Shown: positions 1 through 9,996, counted from the first letter of the stretch. The stretch is DNA of 39,333 bases from Clostridia bacterium (GCA_900772705.1 CAAGRQ010000240.1:1-39333); one strand, 5' to 3'. Translations and numbers: made by a program. The notes: generated by a model from the letters alone, not told the origin.

Positions 1-140
1 AATAAATTTAATTCCTGCCTGCAACAGCGGCTTTCGCCGGAGACGGAGTAGACGGCAAGTATGATTTACAGCTGTTCTACAACAGCACGAACACGGCAGT
101 CCCCAAGACAGATGAGGACGGCAGTGAACACAAGGAGTAT
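1..140. other. Window edge: broken start of the first gene
   Basis: The reading frame of the large surface protein stays open upstream of its first ATG, back to a TAA at 9-11. The translated stretch from about base 15 reads LPATAAFAGDG, which resembles the end of a signal peptide with a signal peptidase I site (AxA). No in-frame ATG, GTG or TTG lies between base 12 and base 141. The true start and hydrophobic core are therefore missing, so the sequence is probably cut or misjoined within the first dozen bases. No promoter is seen. Confidence 0.55.
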
Positions 141-3100
141 ATGTACGAGGGCGACGAACTTCAGCTCAGCTACAAAATTATGAACGGAAAATTTCCGAAT
201 AACGGTTATGTAAAATGGTATTCGGATGCGCCTGCTCTGGCGGATGTGGACCAGACGGGTAAGATTAAAGCGTTCGACTCGTCAAAGGGTGCGGTAATTC
301 ACCTTTGGATTGATAACGAGGTAAAGACCATACCGATTATCGGTAAGCCGCTCGGACAGATTATCGAAAAGGCGTTCTTTAACGAATATGTAGACCTCGA
401 CTCCATGGACACGGACGAAATCGTTGCCCTGCTCGAAAAGACATTGGGCTCGAATTCGTGGATTGCGGAACATATCGAGAGTTATAAGGGACAGCTTATC
501 GACTCGCTCAGAACTTATCTTGATAAGGTAAACAGCGATATTCACTGCGAACTCTATGACGGAAACGGTGAAAAGGTCGGCGAAGCGGTTATCCATGTCG
601 TTGTTAAAAAGTGTGAGGAATGGTATGCCGCCTTTCTCCCCAACGGAACGCACATTACGAATAAATCACAGATTCCCACCACTGTAGCCACCGGCTCAAA
701 GGTGCAGCTCTATGCGATTACCACACCGCAGAGATTGAATTTCGGTACGGTTTATTCGGTTAAATCCTCTTCTATCTTCGACCAGGGAAAAGTTGTTGCA
801 ACCGTAGATGACAGCGGACTCGTTAAGTTTAAGAATGTCGGAACGGTTACTATTATGGTTTCTCCCGATTCCGACGATGTTATTGAGGGCTTGCTCAAAT
901 TTATAAATTATTTTTATAAACTCCAACATACCGGCACGCTCGATACCCAAAAAGTTGCCGATATTCTCATAAAATATATAGGCATTGATATTAACAGAAA
1001 TGTCCTGGCGGCAATTCTTGATGTTTGCTTTGCGATTAAGGATATTGTGGGCGACGCCGCAGACCCGGTACAGCTTACGGCAACGGCAGTAAAGATGATT
1101 GCAAATTTGTGCTTGCAGTTTGCGTACAATGACACGATAGATTTTACCGTTGTTAAATCTCAGCCGCTCGAGGCTTTTGACATAAGCGGACTCACATCTG
1201 TTAAAGAGGGTCAGCAGATTCAGCTTGAGCCTACGAACATTTCTCCCACAACCGGTGATATTTCCGATATAGTATGGACATCGTCAGACCCGAATATTGC
1301 GTGCGTTGACCCCGAGACGGGTATTGTAACCGGTCTTGACGCAGGCGGTTCTCTCGGCTCTCTTTCGTCACAGACCTGCACCATCACCGCTCTTTCGACA
1401 ACGAATAATGTTGAGCGACAGGTTACCATGACCGTAACCGGCAAAACCGGTAAGTATATTTCAAAGGCGGAAATTGACGGTAAATCAACAGTCGGAATTT
1501 CCGAAACAGAGGACTTCACCTACTCAATATATCCTAAGAGAGTGGCAGAGAGCGAAAATCTGTATATCTCCTGGGGTATGGTAACAGGCGAGGACGAGGA
1601 AGGAAATACAACCTACGAATGGGCGGACTCCGACAAAGAGGCTGTTGACCCGGATAATGTCGCAAAGATAGATTCAAGCGGTCATTTCACACCGCTCACC
1701 GGCGGTAAGTCCACTATTGCACTCAGGACAAGGACAGGCTACCAACTTTCGGACGGCTCGTTCTTTGAGATTAGTTCCTATATCGCAACAAAAACGATTG
1801 AAACCGGTATCCCTGTTGAGAAAATTCAAATCGGCGTTAATAATTCGCTCGGTAACGGCTCGTCGTTAGGAAAGAACGAAACGGTTACGATTAACGGCGA
1901 GGATTATAACTACGTTACGGTTAAGACCGGCGTAGGCAATATGTATTACGGCAAGGGCGCAACCGTTAAGGCTGATGTTTATCCGTCCGACGCCACCGAC
2001 CAAAATCTCGAGTGGGTGGTAGACAATACGGGCATTTATGATAAATCCGTTTCGTCGGATACACACAGCATTGATGTTACGCAAAAGAGCGGCCACGAGC
2101 AAACGCACACCTTTAATATCTATGCGGTTTCTGCCGACGGCTCGGTTAAATCGAATGTAATCACCGTTTGCGTAACCCGAAATTATGCCAGCGGAAATAC
2201 CATTGACCAAGATAAGATAGATATGGTTAACGGCTCGACTGCCGAGGCTACTCATACCATGACTTTTGAGGGCAGTTGGGAGAGTTCGGCATATGCCTGC
2301 TATGACGCTAACTGGTATTCCTCGGACGAAGAGGTATTCACTGTTGAAAATAAGGGCAACAGTAATTCCGACGCTGTTCTTACCGCACATGATGTAGGTA
2401 CGGCAACTCTTTACTGCGTATCTGCAGACGGTTCATTCCTTGACAGTGTTGATGTTACCGTTCGACCTAATAAGCAGAGTCTTGAGGAACTTATAGATAT
2501 TTGCGATAATACCGTAGTTCTAAAGACGGATTTTAACAGCAATTATTACAATACATTTATTAAAAAACTTGACTTTGCGTATATCGTAAATTACGAGGAG
2601 GATATGGCTTCCCAGAGTACGGTTGACACAACAGCCGCAGAACTCCTTGCCGCATTCATCAAAGTGGGCGGCTTTGTGGGCATTACTTCTCTTGATATGA
2701 AAGGCACGAATAAATCCGACCTTTCGAGCAGATATGTAACCGTTAAAGTCGGCACGGCAAAGAATTATAAAAAGTACAGTTACGATTTTGACTTTAAGGT
2801 TAATCCGTCAAACGCAATGTACTCAAGGGCTGTTTGGGAATCGTCAAATAATTCAATCAGCGTAGACGAAAACGGCGTTTGCACTCCTACCGAAAACAAG
2901 GCGTGCAGTGCCGACATTACCTGCACCGTTACGGATTATAACGGAACTAAGGTCAGCGACACCCGCCATATCGCATTCGTTAAGACTGCGGCAGAGGGCG
3001 TTGAACTTAAAGAGAAAGAAATTGATAATGCAAAAATAGGCGAAACTCACCAACTTGAGGCTGTGGTTCTTCCTAAGGATACGCTCGGCAAATCCACCGC

Positions 3101-6100
3101 TTCCGTGGGCAAGGTAACATGGTTCTCGTCAAACAGCGATGTGGTTTCTGTAGATGAAAACGGACTTCTTACATATAATTACGGCGGCACGGCTGTTATT
3201 ACCTGTACTTCCGCAGACGGCGGATTTACGGCGCAGTGCGTTGTAACCGTTTCGACAAACTATGATAAACTTCAACTTCTTGTTGACCAGTATAAGGGTT
3301 TTGAGTCCGACGGACAACTCAACGAAATCAGTTACTATCCCGATACCTGGAAAGTTTATAAGGACGCACTCAATGAGGCGGACACAATGCTCAGCGAAAA
3401 GAATTCGACTCAGGAGCAGGTAGACGCACAGTGCAAGAAACTTGAGGACGCATATAACGGACTCAAGCAGTTTGTTGATATTCAAAAGGTTGAACTTTAC
3501 CTTGACGGTGAGCCCACCTCGGAATTCTATCAGTATGACCTTCGACTTCTTAAAGAGGGCTTGAGTTACACTAACGCAAAACTTAATCTTAAGGTCAGAC
3601 TTTATCCCAATAATGCAACTTACGAGTCGGTTAAATGGGAGTCGTCAACGACCGATATTTCCGTATCGTCCGACGGCGTATGTTCACCGACCCAAAAGAG
3701 AAAGCCGTGCTACGGCAGAATTACCTGTACCGTAACCGATTCGTTCGGTAAGGAATTCAGCGATGACGTTTATGTTTCGTTCTCGTATAACCCTGTAACG
3801 GATGTTAAACTTTCCAAGGACAGCATCTCGGGTGCAATCGGTACAACCGAACAACTTTCGGCAACAATTTATCCCGTAGGTTCGGACGCACTTCATATTA
3901 ATGCTGCGGACATTCAGGATTACTACTGGGAGTCCGACGACGAAAATGTTGCGACAGTCAGCCAGACCGGTCTTGTTACCTTTGTCGGAGCAGGTTCGAC
4001 AATCGTTCGTTGCGTATCTTATGACGGCGGCGTAAGCGGCGAGTGTAAGGTTAGCGCAGAGGGCGACAGAACAGCGCTTAAAGCGGCAATCGAAAAATAT
4101 CAGGATACAGATTATACGCAGTATGAGTATAACTGCGGTACTGCATTTAAGCAGGCTTATGATGAGGCGCTCGACGTTCTCGGCGACAAGTCAAAGACTC
4201 AGGAGGAAATTGACGCCGCAACAAAGAAACTTGAAGAATCGGGAGCACTTCTCGAATCTAATCCGTACGTTCCGATTACAGATATTAATATCGGATATAA
4301 TACGGTTATGCGTGGACTCGGCACAAGTTTGGGCGACAGCGGCACAACCGTTGTTCCGAGCGGTACGGTCGGAGAAAATAACACCGTGTCAATCAACCTT
4401 TCGTCCAATTACTCGAAATGGAATGATTACAATGATCTGACTCTCACTGCTTCGTTTGCTCCGTCAAACGCTATGTACAGTTCGGTTGCATGGCAGGTTG
4501 TTGAGAATAACAATATGCAGTATAAGACCGAGGGCAATTATATTACAATCGCTCCTAATAAGACTGCAAGAGATTCGACTGCTTATGCAAAAATTAAAGT
4601 TGTTTATACAAACCATTACGGCAAGACAACAGAAAGAACAGTTTGGGTTGTAATGTCAGACAATACCTGTACGGGTCTTACCGTTGATGAGAGCGAACTT
4701 AACATTCTCGGCTCGTCCGACCCTGTTCAACTCCATTGGAGCACAACCGGACAGAATGGATATCTTGATAAGGTCGAGTTCTCGTCAAGCGATGAGTCTG
4801 TTGCAACCGTTGACGAAAACGGCTTCGTTTCCGTAGTAAACGCAGGCACCTGCGATATTTATGTAAAGACCGTTGACGGCGGATTTACAAAGACGGTTAA
4901 GGTTACGGTTACAACCGATTACAGTAAACTCACGGAAAAAACGAAAGAGTACGAAAAACTCATTAATGATGTTAAGGATACAAATCAGTATACCGAGGAA
5001 TCCCTTAACGCATTGAGTGAACAGGTGGAAAAGTGTAAGACCATTATAAGCGAAAACAAAGCCTCTCAGGCAGAGGTTAACGCCGCACTCAAGGACCTTA
5101 ACGCAGCATATAATAATCTTAAGGGTTACATTGCCGCAAGCGGAATTTCGCTTAAACTCAATGACGGACAGTCCACCGTAAGTATGGTAAATCCGGGCTT
5201 CATTCGTTTTCAGAGCAACAGCCTTAACGGAGCATATGTTCAACTTGCATATGACATTGCACCTGCCGGCGGTATGTATGACACTATCGAGTGGAGTTCA
5301 TCGACCGAAAACATTACCGTTGATTCAAACGGCAAGGTTACAAATAAAGGCATGTTCCCGGGTGCCGCAATTATTACTGCAACCATAACAACGGCATACG
5401 GCGATAAGTACAGCGACAGCGTTTATGTATCGTTTGTAAGATACGGCGTAAGCGAGGTAGGATTTACTTCCGACTTGCTCTACGGCGCACCAAATGAAAC
5501 AAAACAGATTCCGCTTGATATTAAGACAACAAATAAGCTCGATGCCACAAGCGGTGCCATTACCGCAAAGCCTTCTATTGAAAATTGCCTTTACGAATCG
5601 CTTGACGAAACCGTGGCAACGGTAGACGGCGACGGCAATGTTACATTCCGTACGCAGGGCAAGACAAAAATCAGAGTTACCTCTATCGACGGCGGTATCA
5701 CGGCAGAACTTGATGTTCAGACCACTTGGGACACAGGTGCTTTGCAGGAGGCAATCACCAGAGCCAAGGCTCTCGACTATATGAATTATGAGTACGAGTA
5801 CGGTATGCAGCTTAAAGCAGACCTTGAGGCTGCCGAAAAGGTTTATGCAAATCCCGATGCCTCTCAGGCAGAGATTGACGCCGCTTGTACAAAACTTACC
5901 GAAACTCTTACGGTTATCGACGAGCATAAGTTCGTTACCCCGACTCTAAAGATGACTTCGGGCGATAAGGAATTGGCTGACGGCTTGACCTTCGCTGCGG
6001 TAAACGGCGGACTTGCGGTTGATGTAAGCGTACAGGGCGATATGTATAAGTCGTGCGTTCTCTCATACGAAAACGCACAGGGCGCAACAGTTGAAATCGG

Positions 6101-6548
6101 TGATAAATCCTTTAAGATTACAAAGACTGCCGATACCGCAACCGTTACCCTTAAAGCAGTTGTTACCGATGATTACGACCGTGTAACCGAGTACAGTTAC
6201 ACCGTTAATATAGTTGATGAGATTATTAACGCTACAGGTGTAAATATCCTTCTTGACGGCGAGGTTGTAACTTCTGTTACAAAGTCGGGCTATGAGTTGG
6301 GTTACAAGGATTTTGAACCGTTCAAGCTTTCTTATCAACTTGTTCCGGGTGCTGCGGCTGAGCCTGTTTCTGTATCATGGCAGTCTACGGCTGCCAACTT
6401 CATCACCGTTGATAATGACGGTAATGTAAATCTTACAATGCCAGGCAAGCTTAAGCCCGTTAACACAACCAACATTTCCTGCGTTGTAACAAATCCGGAC
6501 GGAACCAAGGTCAGCGCAAAGATTCCTGTAACTATTAAAAGAAACTGA
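141..6548 (+). CDS. Giant secreted Ig-like (Big2) / FIVAR repeat protein, 5' incomplete
   Basis: At least 2135 residues. It consists mostly of bacterial Ig-like group 2 (Big2) domains, recognised by recurring VxWxSSDxxVATVDxxGxVT patterns and closing xxTVTV strands. Helical FIVAR-like segments lie at about residues 1040-1110, 1308-1373, 1593-1664 and 1863-1930, with a degenerate one near 775-855. From about residue 775 the Big2-Big2-FIVAR unit repeats about every 270 residues. There is no LPXTG motif, transmembrane tail or dockerin, and the protein ends soon after a final Big2-like domain, so its means of retention is unclear. Such proteins are extracellular and often act in adhesion or as spacers that display binding domains; the ligand cannot be inferred. 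ATG 141 has AAGGAG three bases upstream, but the frame continues upstream into a signal-peptide-like sequence, so the real start probably lies outside the window. The two following secreted genes are close enough to be cotranscribed. Confidence 0.85.
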   Translation: MYEGDELQLSYKIMNGKFPNNGYVKWYSDAPALADVDQTGKIKAFDSSKGAVIHLWIDNEVKTIPIIGKPLGQIIEKAFFNEYVDLDSMDTDEIVALLEKTLGSNSWIAEHIESYKGQLIDSLRTYLDKVNSDIHCELYDGNGEKVGEAVIHVVVKKCEEWYAAFLPNGTHITNKSQIPTTVATGSKVQLYAITTPQRLNFGTVYSVKSSSIFDQGKVVATVDDSGLVKFKNVGTVTIMVSPDSDDVIEGLLKFINYFYKLQHTGTLDTQKVADILIKYIGIDINRNVLAAILDVCFAIKDIVGDAADPVQLTATAVKMIANLCLQFAYNDTIDFTVVKSQPLEAFDISGLTSVKEGQQIQLEPTNISPTTGDISDIVWTSSDPNIACVDPETGIVTGLDAGGSLGSLSSQTCTITALSTTNNVERQVTMTVTGKTGKYISKAEIDGKSTVGISETEDFTYSIYPKRVAESENLYISWGMVTGEDEEGNTTYEWADSDKEAVDPDNVAKIDSSGHFTPLTGGKSTIALRTRTGYQLSDGSFFEISSYIATKTIETGIPVEKIQIGVNNSLGNGSSLGKNETVTINGEDYNYVTVKTGVGNMYYGKGATVKADVYPSDATDQNLEWVVDNTGIYDKSVSSDTHSIDVTQKSGHEQTHTFNIYAVSADGSVKSNVITVCVTRNYASGNTIDQDKIDMVNGSTAEATHTMTFEGSWESSAYACYDANWYSSDEEVFTVENKGNSNSDAVLTAHDVGTATLYCVSADGSFLDSVDVTVRPNKQSLEELIDICDNTVVLKTDFNSNYYNTFIKKLDFAYIVNYEEDMASQSTVDTTAAELLAAFIKVGGFVGITSLDMKGTNKSDLSSRYVTVKVGTAKNYKKYSYDFDFKVNPSNAMYSRAVWESSNNSISVDENGVCTPTENKACSADITCTVTDYNGTKVSDTRHIAFVKTAAEGVELKEKEIDNAKIGETHQLEAVVLPKDTLGKSTASVGKVTWFSSNSDVVSVDENGLLTYNYGGTAVITCTSADGGFTAQCVVTVSTNYDKLQLLVDQYKGFESDGQLNEISYYPDTWKVYKDALNEADTMLSEKNSTQEQVDAQCKKLEDAYNGLKQFVDIQKVELYLDGEPTSEFYQYDLRLLKEGLSYTNAKLNLKVRLYPNNATYESVKWESSTTDISVSSDGVCSPTQKRKPCYGRITCTVTDSFGKEFSDDVYVSFSYNPVTDVKLSKDSISGAIGTTEQLSATIYPVGSDALHINAADIQDYYWESDDENVATVSQTGLVTFVGAGSTIVRCVSYDGGVSGECKVSAEGDRTALKAAIEKYQDTDYTQYEYNCGTAFKQAYDEALDVLGDKSKTQEEIDAATKKLEESGALLESNPYVPITDINIGYNTVMRGLGTSLGDSGTTVVPSGTVGENNTVSINLSSNYSKWNDYNDLTLTASFAPSNAMYSSVAWQVVENNNMQYKTEGNYITIAPNKTARDSTAYAKIKVVYTNHYGKTTERTVWVVMSDNTCTGLTVDESELNILGSSDPVQLHWSTTGQNGYLDKVEFSSSDESVATVDENGFVSVVNAGTCDIYVKTVDGGFTKTVKVTVTTDYSKLTEKTKEYEKLINDVKDTNQYTEESLNALSEQVEKCKTIISENKASQAEVNAALKDLNAAYNNLKGYIAASGISLKLNDGQSTVSMVNPGFIRFQSNSLNGAYVQLAYDIAPAGGMYDTIEWSSSTENITVDSNGKVTNKGMFPGAAIITATITTAYGDKYSDSVYVSFVRYGVSEVGFTSDLLYGAPNETKQIPLDIKTTNKLDATSGAITAKPSIENCLYESLDETVATVDGDGNVTFRTQGKTKIRVTSIDGGITAELDVQTTWDTGALQEAITRAKALDYMNYEYEYGMQLKADLEAAEKVYANPDASQAEIDAACTKLTETLTVIDEHKFVTPTLKMTSGDKELADGLTFAAVNGGLAVDVSVQGDMYKSCVLSYENAQGATVEIGDKSFKITKTADTATVTLKAVVTDDYDRVTEYSYTVNIVDEIINATGVNILLDGEVVTSVTKSGYELGYKDFEPFKLSYQLVPGAAAEPVSVSWQSTAANFITVDNDGNVNLTMPGKLKPVNTTNISCVVTNPDGTKVSAKIPVTIKRN
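2463..5935 (+). repeat. Tandem Big2-Big2-FIVAR modules, period about 0.8 kb
   Basis: The helical FIVAR-like segments begin near bases 2463, 3258, 4063, 4917 and 5727. Each is preceded by Ig-like domains ending in a VTV strand and a Tyr/Asp-Lys/Ala-Leu start such as NYDKLQ or DYSKLT. Spacing is about 795-855 bases. The copies are diverged in sequence, so this is an ancient coding duplication rather than a recent DNA repeat. Confidence 0.6.
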
Positions 6549-6569
6549 TATCGGCGGAGCATATATAAT

Positions 6570-7964
6570 ATGTATAAATTAAAGATAAAAAAATATATCG
6601 CTTCAATTTTGGCACTTGTTACCGTTGTCGCCTGCCTCTCGGTAGGCGTGGCGGCATTCGGCGACGATACCGTAGTAATAAACGAAGCAAATTTTCCCGA
6701 CCCTGTATTCAGGGCAATAGTGAGCGAAAAGTACGATACGAATTCCGACGGCGTTCTTCAGCCGTCCGAAAGAGAGGTAAGCAGTCTCACCATATCCGCT
6801 TTTCATGACTCACTTGATCCAAACAACACTATCGAGAGCATAAAGGGCGTTGAATATTTTACCTCGGCGACCTCGCTTTATGCGGCAGACATCGGACTTA
6901 AAGAACTTGATCTCAGTAAGAACACAAAACTTGTTCTCGTAAGATGCGGTGGTAATCCCATTGAGACTCTTACCCTCGGTTCGTTGCCGTCACTCGTTGA
7001 CCTTAACTGCCGTGGCGGCTCGCTTACGACGATAAATCTTTCGGGCTGTCCGAAACTGAAAAAGCTGAATCTCGATACAAACAAATTGACGAGCATTAAC
7101 CTCTCGTCAAATACTGCACTTACCGTTCTTTCGCTTTATCAAAACGAACTTACTTCGCTTGATTTGAGCGCAAATACTTCGCTCAGAAGTCTTTCGTGCA
7201 GTAATAACCATATTCCCGAACTTGACCTCAGCGCAAACATTTCGCTGAGCGGTGTTACCGAACAGAATATCGGCAATCAGTGGATAAACGCCTCCGCATA
7301 TCTCAGCGGCAATTCCGTATATATCGGAAAAGCATTTAAGGACGTTTCTAAACTTGTTTCCTCTACTCTTGATACCGTTTATCAGACCGATGAGGGCGAG
7401 AGCAGACAACTTGCGTATAAGAATAATGTTTTTTATACCGACGAACTTGATAATCTTTCGGGCAAGTTGACGGATATTAACCAGAAGAAGCGTGACGGCT
7501 TTACCTATCGTTATAATGTGGGTAATGCCGGGTGCGAAAATATGAGCGTTAATGTTGCGGTCAGCCGTGATATGTATCAGGTTAATTTCTATACCGACGA
7601 GACTAAGACCGAGAGAATTTCCTATGCGTTCATAAGGCGTGGTGCGGCGGCTGTCGCTCCCGCAACTCCCGAAGCGCCGACTTGTAAAAAGTTTGTATCT
7701 TGGTCGGAGGATTACTCAAATGTTCTCTGCGACCTTGATGTTTATGCCGTATGGGAGGATGATCATAATATCGTAAAAAGTTTTGACAGTGAAAGCGGAG
7801 ATATTGACATTCACTGCACAAAATGCGATACCGTAAATTATAAATTCAATTTCCTCGAAACCTGTAATAAACGCAAGGGCGAGGACGGATTTAACGAACT
7901 GGCGGATATAAATAATGACGGCGTTGTAAACGCAAAGGATTATGCTATATTCACTATGATGTAA
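6570..7964 (+). CDS. Secreted leucine-rich-repeat protein with half-dockerin tail
   Basis: 464 residues. The N terminus has a lysine-rich start and a hydrophobic stretch ending VAAFG, a typical Sec signal peptide with cleavage near residue 30. An EF-hand-like loop (DTNSDGVLQPSE, residues 56-67) follows. Then come about six leucine-rich repeats of the L-x-x-L-xx-xxN-x-L type (about residues 80-215), which form a protein-binding surface. A later GAAAV...F.SW segment resembles the Flg_new/Listeria-Bacteroides repeat. The tail has a CxxC pair (CTKC) and one dockerin-like calcium loop, DINNDGVVNAKDYA, and then stops. Type I dockerins have two such loops, so this is only half of one. The gene lies 22 bases after the giant Ig-like protein and just before a gene with the same tail. 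Surface binding is likely; the ligand is unknown. Confidence 0.8.
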   Translation: MYKLKIKKYIASILALVTVVACLSVGVAAFGDDTVVINEANFPDPVFRAIVSEKYDTNSDGVLQPSEREVSSLTISAFHDSLDPNNTIESIKGVEYFTSATSLYAADIGLKELDLSKNTKLVLVRCGGNPIETLTLGSLPSLVDLNCRGGSLTTINLSGCPKLKKLNLDTNKLTSINLSSNTALTVLSLYQNELTSLDLSANTSLRSLSCSNNHIPELDLSANISLSGVTEQNIGNQWINASAYLSGNSVYIGKAFKDVSKLVSSTLDTVYQTDEGESRQLAYKNNVFYTDELDNLSGKLTDINQKKRDGFTYRYNVGNAGCENMSVNVAVSRDMYQVNFYTDETKTERISYAFIRRGAAAVAPATPEAPTCKKFVSWSEDYSNVLCDLDVYAVWEDDHNIVKSFDSESGDIDIHCTKCDTVNYKFNFLETCNKRKGEDGFNELADINNDGVVNAKDYAIFTMM

Positions 7965-7987
7965 AATAAAGTTAAGAGGTGAACCGA

Positions 7988-9019
7988 TTGAGAAAAAAGA
8001 AATTTGTTGCACTTGTTGCGACGGTGATTTTTGCAGTCGGTTCGCTTTTTGCGTTTTATGCTTATGCCGCCGATTCCGTCAGATATTCCTATAACCCCTC
8101 AACTTTTACGCTCACCGTTTCGGGAAGCGGAAAAATGACGGATTTTACGGAGGATAACTATTCCTCCCGTGCGTGGTTTGAATATGCCGACGCCACTAAG
8201 AATGTGGTTATAGATGAGGGAATAGAACATATCGGCTCGTATTCTTTTGCCGGCTTCAGTGAACTCGAAAGCGTTTCGCTGGCGGACAGCGTTACTTCGC
8301 TGGGCAATATGGCATTCGGCGCAAATGATAAACTGGGAGAGATTACTCTGGGCAGTAATGTTACCGAAATCGGCAGTTATGCTTTTGGCTTTGATTCAAA
8401 GATGGATAACACTTCGGGCTTTATAACTCATTGCCCCCAAAAGAGTGCGGCACAGCGTTTCTGCCTCGAAAATCATATTTATTTTGATTCGCCGCTCTCA
8501 GCCGATAACACCGCCGTGGCTCATATTACCGAGAGTCACGAGCAGGCTCTTTGGTCGTTCGTTGCTCCGGTTGACGGAACCGTTACTTTTTCATCAAGCG
8601 GCAGCCGTGACACCTACGGTCTTATTTATGACGCCGATAGTTATGTTTACAGCACAAGTTACAGCGAGATGAAAAAATCCGCCTTGGCTTATGATGATGA
8701 TTCCGGCGGAGGGGTTAATTTCAAGGTTTCGTATCATCTTTCCTCAGGGAAAAGATATTACCTCTCGGCTAAGATGAATTCGGGTGCCGAAACGTCGGGA
8801 GATATAGCCGTAAAAGCCGTGTTCTCCTGTGACAGCCATACGCTTCGCCCGACAGCCTTTGACGGTGAGACGGCAGAACTTTCATGCCGTTATTGCGAGT
8901 ATACAAAACAGGCGGAATTTATGGATTACTGCAATAAGGTTTACGCTCCGCTTGATGTGAATAATGACGGAATAGTAAATGCAAAGGATTATGCTCGACT
9001 TCTTCACGGTAAATATTAA
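7988..9019 (+). CDS. Secreted BspA-type leucine-rich-repeat protein with half-dockerin tail
   Basis: 343 residues from a TTG start at 7988. An in-frame GTG at 7979 is the alternative, but AGAGGTG sits six bases before the TTG and nothing resembling a ribosome site precedes the GTG. The TTG start gives a compact signal peptide (MRKKKFVALVATV...YAYA). The N-terminal half holds BspA/TpLRR-type repeats (IGSYSFAGFSELESV, LGNMAFGANDKL), common on gut Firmicutes surfaces. A beta-rich middle part follows (about residues 170-280). The tail matches that of the gene upstream: a CxxC (CRYC), then xxCNK, then one dockerin-like loop DVNNDGIVNAKDYA. It is probably cotranscribed with the upstream gene, 23 bases away. 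Role: likely surface binding, target unknown. Confidence 0.8.
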   Translation: MRKKKFVALVATVIFAVGSLFAFYAYAADSVRYSYNPSTFTLTVSGSGKMTDFTEDNYSSRAWFEYADATKNVVIDEGIEHIGSYSFAGFSELESVSLADSVTSLGNMAFGANDKLGEITLGSNVTEIGSYAFGFDSKMDNTSGFITHCPQKSAAQRFCLENHIYFDSPLSADNTAVAHITESHEQALWSFVAPVDGTVTFSSSGSRDTYGLIYDADSYVYSTSYSEMKKSALAYDDDSGGGVNFKVSYHLSSGKRYYLSAKMNSGAETSGDIAVKAVFSCDSHTLRPTAFDGETAELSCRYCEYTKQAEFMDYCNKVYAPLDVNNDGIVNAKDYARLLHGKY

Positions 9020-9050
9020 TATGTATTAATTAAATAATAGTTACTAAAAC

Positions 9051-9090
9051 AAAAAGCCGTTGACTTTAATTAATAAGTCAATGGCTTTTA
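9051..9090. terminator. Bidirectional terminator between convergent genes
   Basis: A long inverted repeat, AAAGCCGTTGACTT with AAGTCAATGGCTTT (G-T pairs allowed) around an eight-base loop, lies between the + surface-protein gene and the - PHP gene. On the minus strand it ends in TTTTTGTTTT; on the plus strand in TTTTATCTGT. It can serve both directions. Confidence 0.75.
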
Positions 9091-9111
9091 TCTGTCTTGT
9101 GTTATTTGAAT

Positions 9112-9996
9112 TTATGCTCCCTGAGCCGCTGCGGCTGCCTTTTCGGCTTTTCTTGCCGCTCTCTTTTTACGAGCCTTGTAGCTCATAAGTTTGTCCAGGT
9201 TTTCCTGCGGAGTGGAATATGAGCCTACAGTTACGGTGTGTCTGCCGTAAATGCCGTGGAAGTCCGAGCCGCCGGTTAAGAGAATTTTATGTTTCTTACA
9301 GTAGTCGGCAAGTTCCTGAGTGAGTTCGGGGGAATTGTACGGGCTCCATACCTCAACTCCGTCAAGTCCGAGTTCGAGATATTCGTCCAGTTCCTCCTCA
9401 TTTTTGTACTTACCCGGATGGGAAAGCACTGCTATGCCACCTGCCGAATGAATTTCGTCGATTACTTCTTTGACGCTCGGGTACTTTGTGGGGGCGAGAA
9501 CATTGTTTTCGCTTCCTGTGTTGAATAATGTATAGAACAGGTCGCCGAAGATTTTATCGGTGTAGCCTGCGTCCATTAATGCGTGCATTATATGCTGTTT
9601 GAACAGGTTTGTCGAGCCGCTTGCGTGATTGATGATGAAATCGCTTGCAACAGGAAATCTTGCCGCAACTTTAAGCATCATTATCTGTCCTGCTCTCTTT
9701 CGTGCAACCGATGTTTTTTTGCAGATTCTTTCAAGTCTGTCGGGTGCGTCTGCAAGGTAGGAAATGATGTGTACTTTTTTTCCTGCGATTTCGTCGAACG
9801 CCGAAAGTTCAACTCCCGGAATTACCGTAACGCCGTATCTTTTTCCGATGACCTGACCTCTGACAGTGCCTGCCAAGCAATCATGATCGGTAATTGCTAT
9901 GGTATCAATTCCGCTTTTTTGTGCTATTACTATTAAATCCTCTATACCGACCGAGCCGTCACTCAGCTTTGTATGACAATGTAAGTCTGCTGCCAT
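9112..9996 (-). CDS. PHP-domain phosphoesterase
   Basis: 294 residues. The metal-binding PHP motifs are all visible: HCH at residues 6-8 with Asp13, TDHD at 36-39, GVELS with Glu63, a later SHPGK and a C-terminal GSDFHG. This order and length fit the standalone PHP family that includes 3',5'-nucleoside bisphosphate phosphatases (RNase AM/YciV type), which use a multi-metal centre to hydrolyse phosphate esters. A lysine/alanine-rich tail follows the domain. The exact substrate cannot be read from sequence. AAGGAG lies just before the ATG and the gene has its own promoter at 10056-10083. It lies downstream of maf but is separated from it by about 100 bases. Confidence 0.85.
   Translation of the reverse strand: MAADLHCHTKLSDGSVGIEDLIVIAQKSGIDTIAITDHDCLAGTVRGQVIGKRYGVTVIPGVELSAFDEIAGKKVHIISYLADAPDRLERICKKTSVARKRAGQIMMLKVAARFPVASDFIINHASGSTNLFKQHIMHALMDAGYTDKIFGDLFYTLFNTGSENNVLAPTKYPSVKEVIDEIHSAGGIAVLSHPGKYKNEEELDEYLELGLDGVEVWSPYNSPELTQELADYCKKHKILLTGGSDFHGIYGRHTVTVGSYSTPQENLDKLMSYKARKKRAARKAEKAAAAAQGA

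Noticed and set aside
282..6562. Many open frames of 60-200 codons on the minus strand opposite the giant surface protein
   Set aside because: They follow the strong codon bias of the plus-strand gene, lack ribosome sites and show no recognisable protein character.
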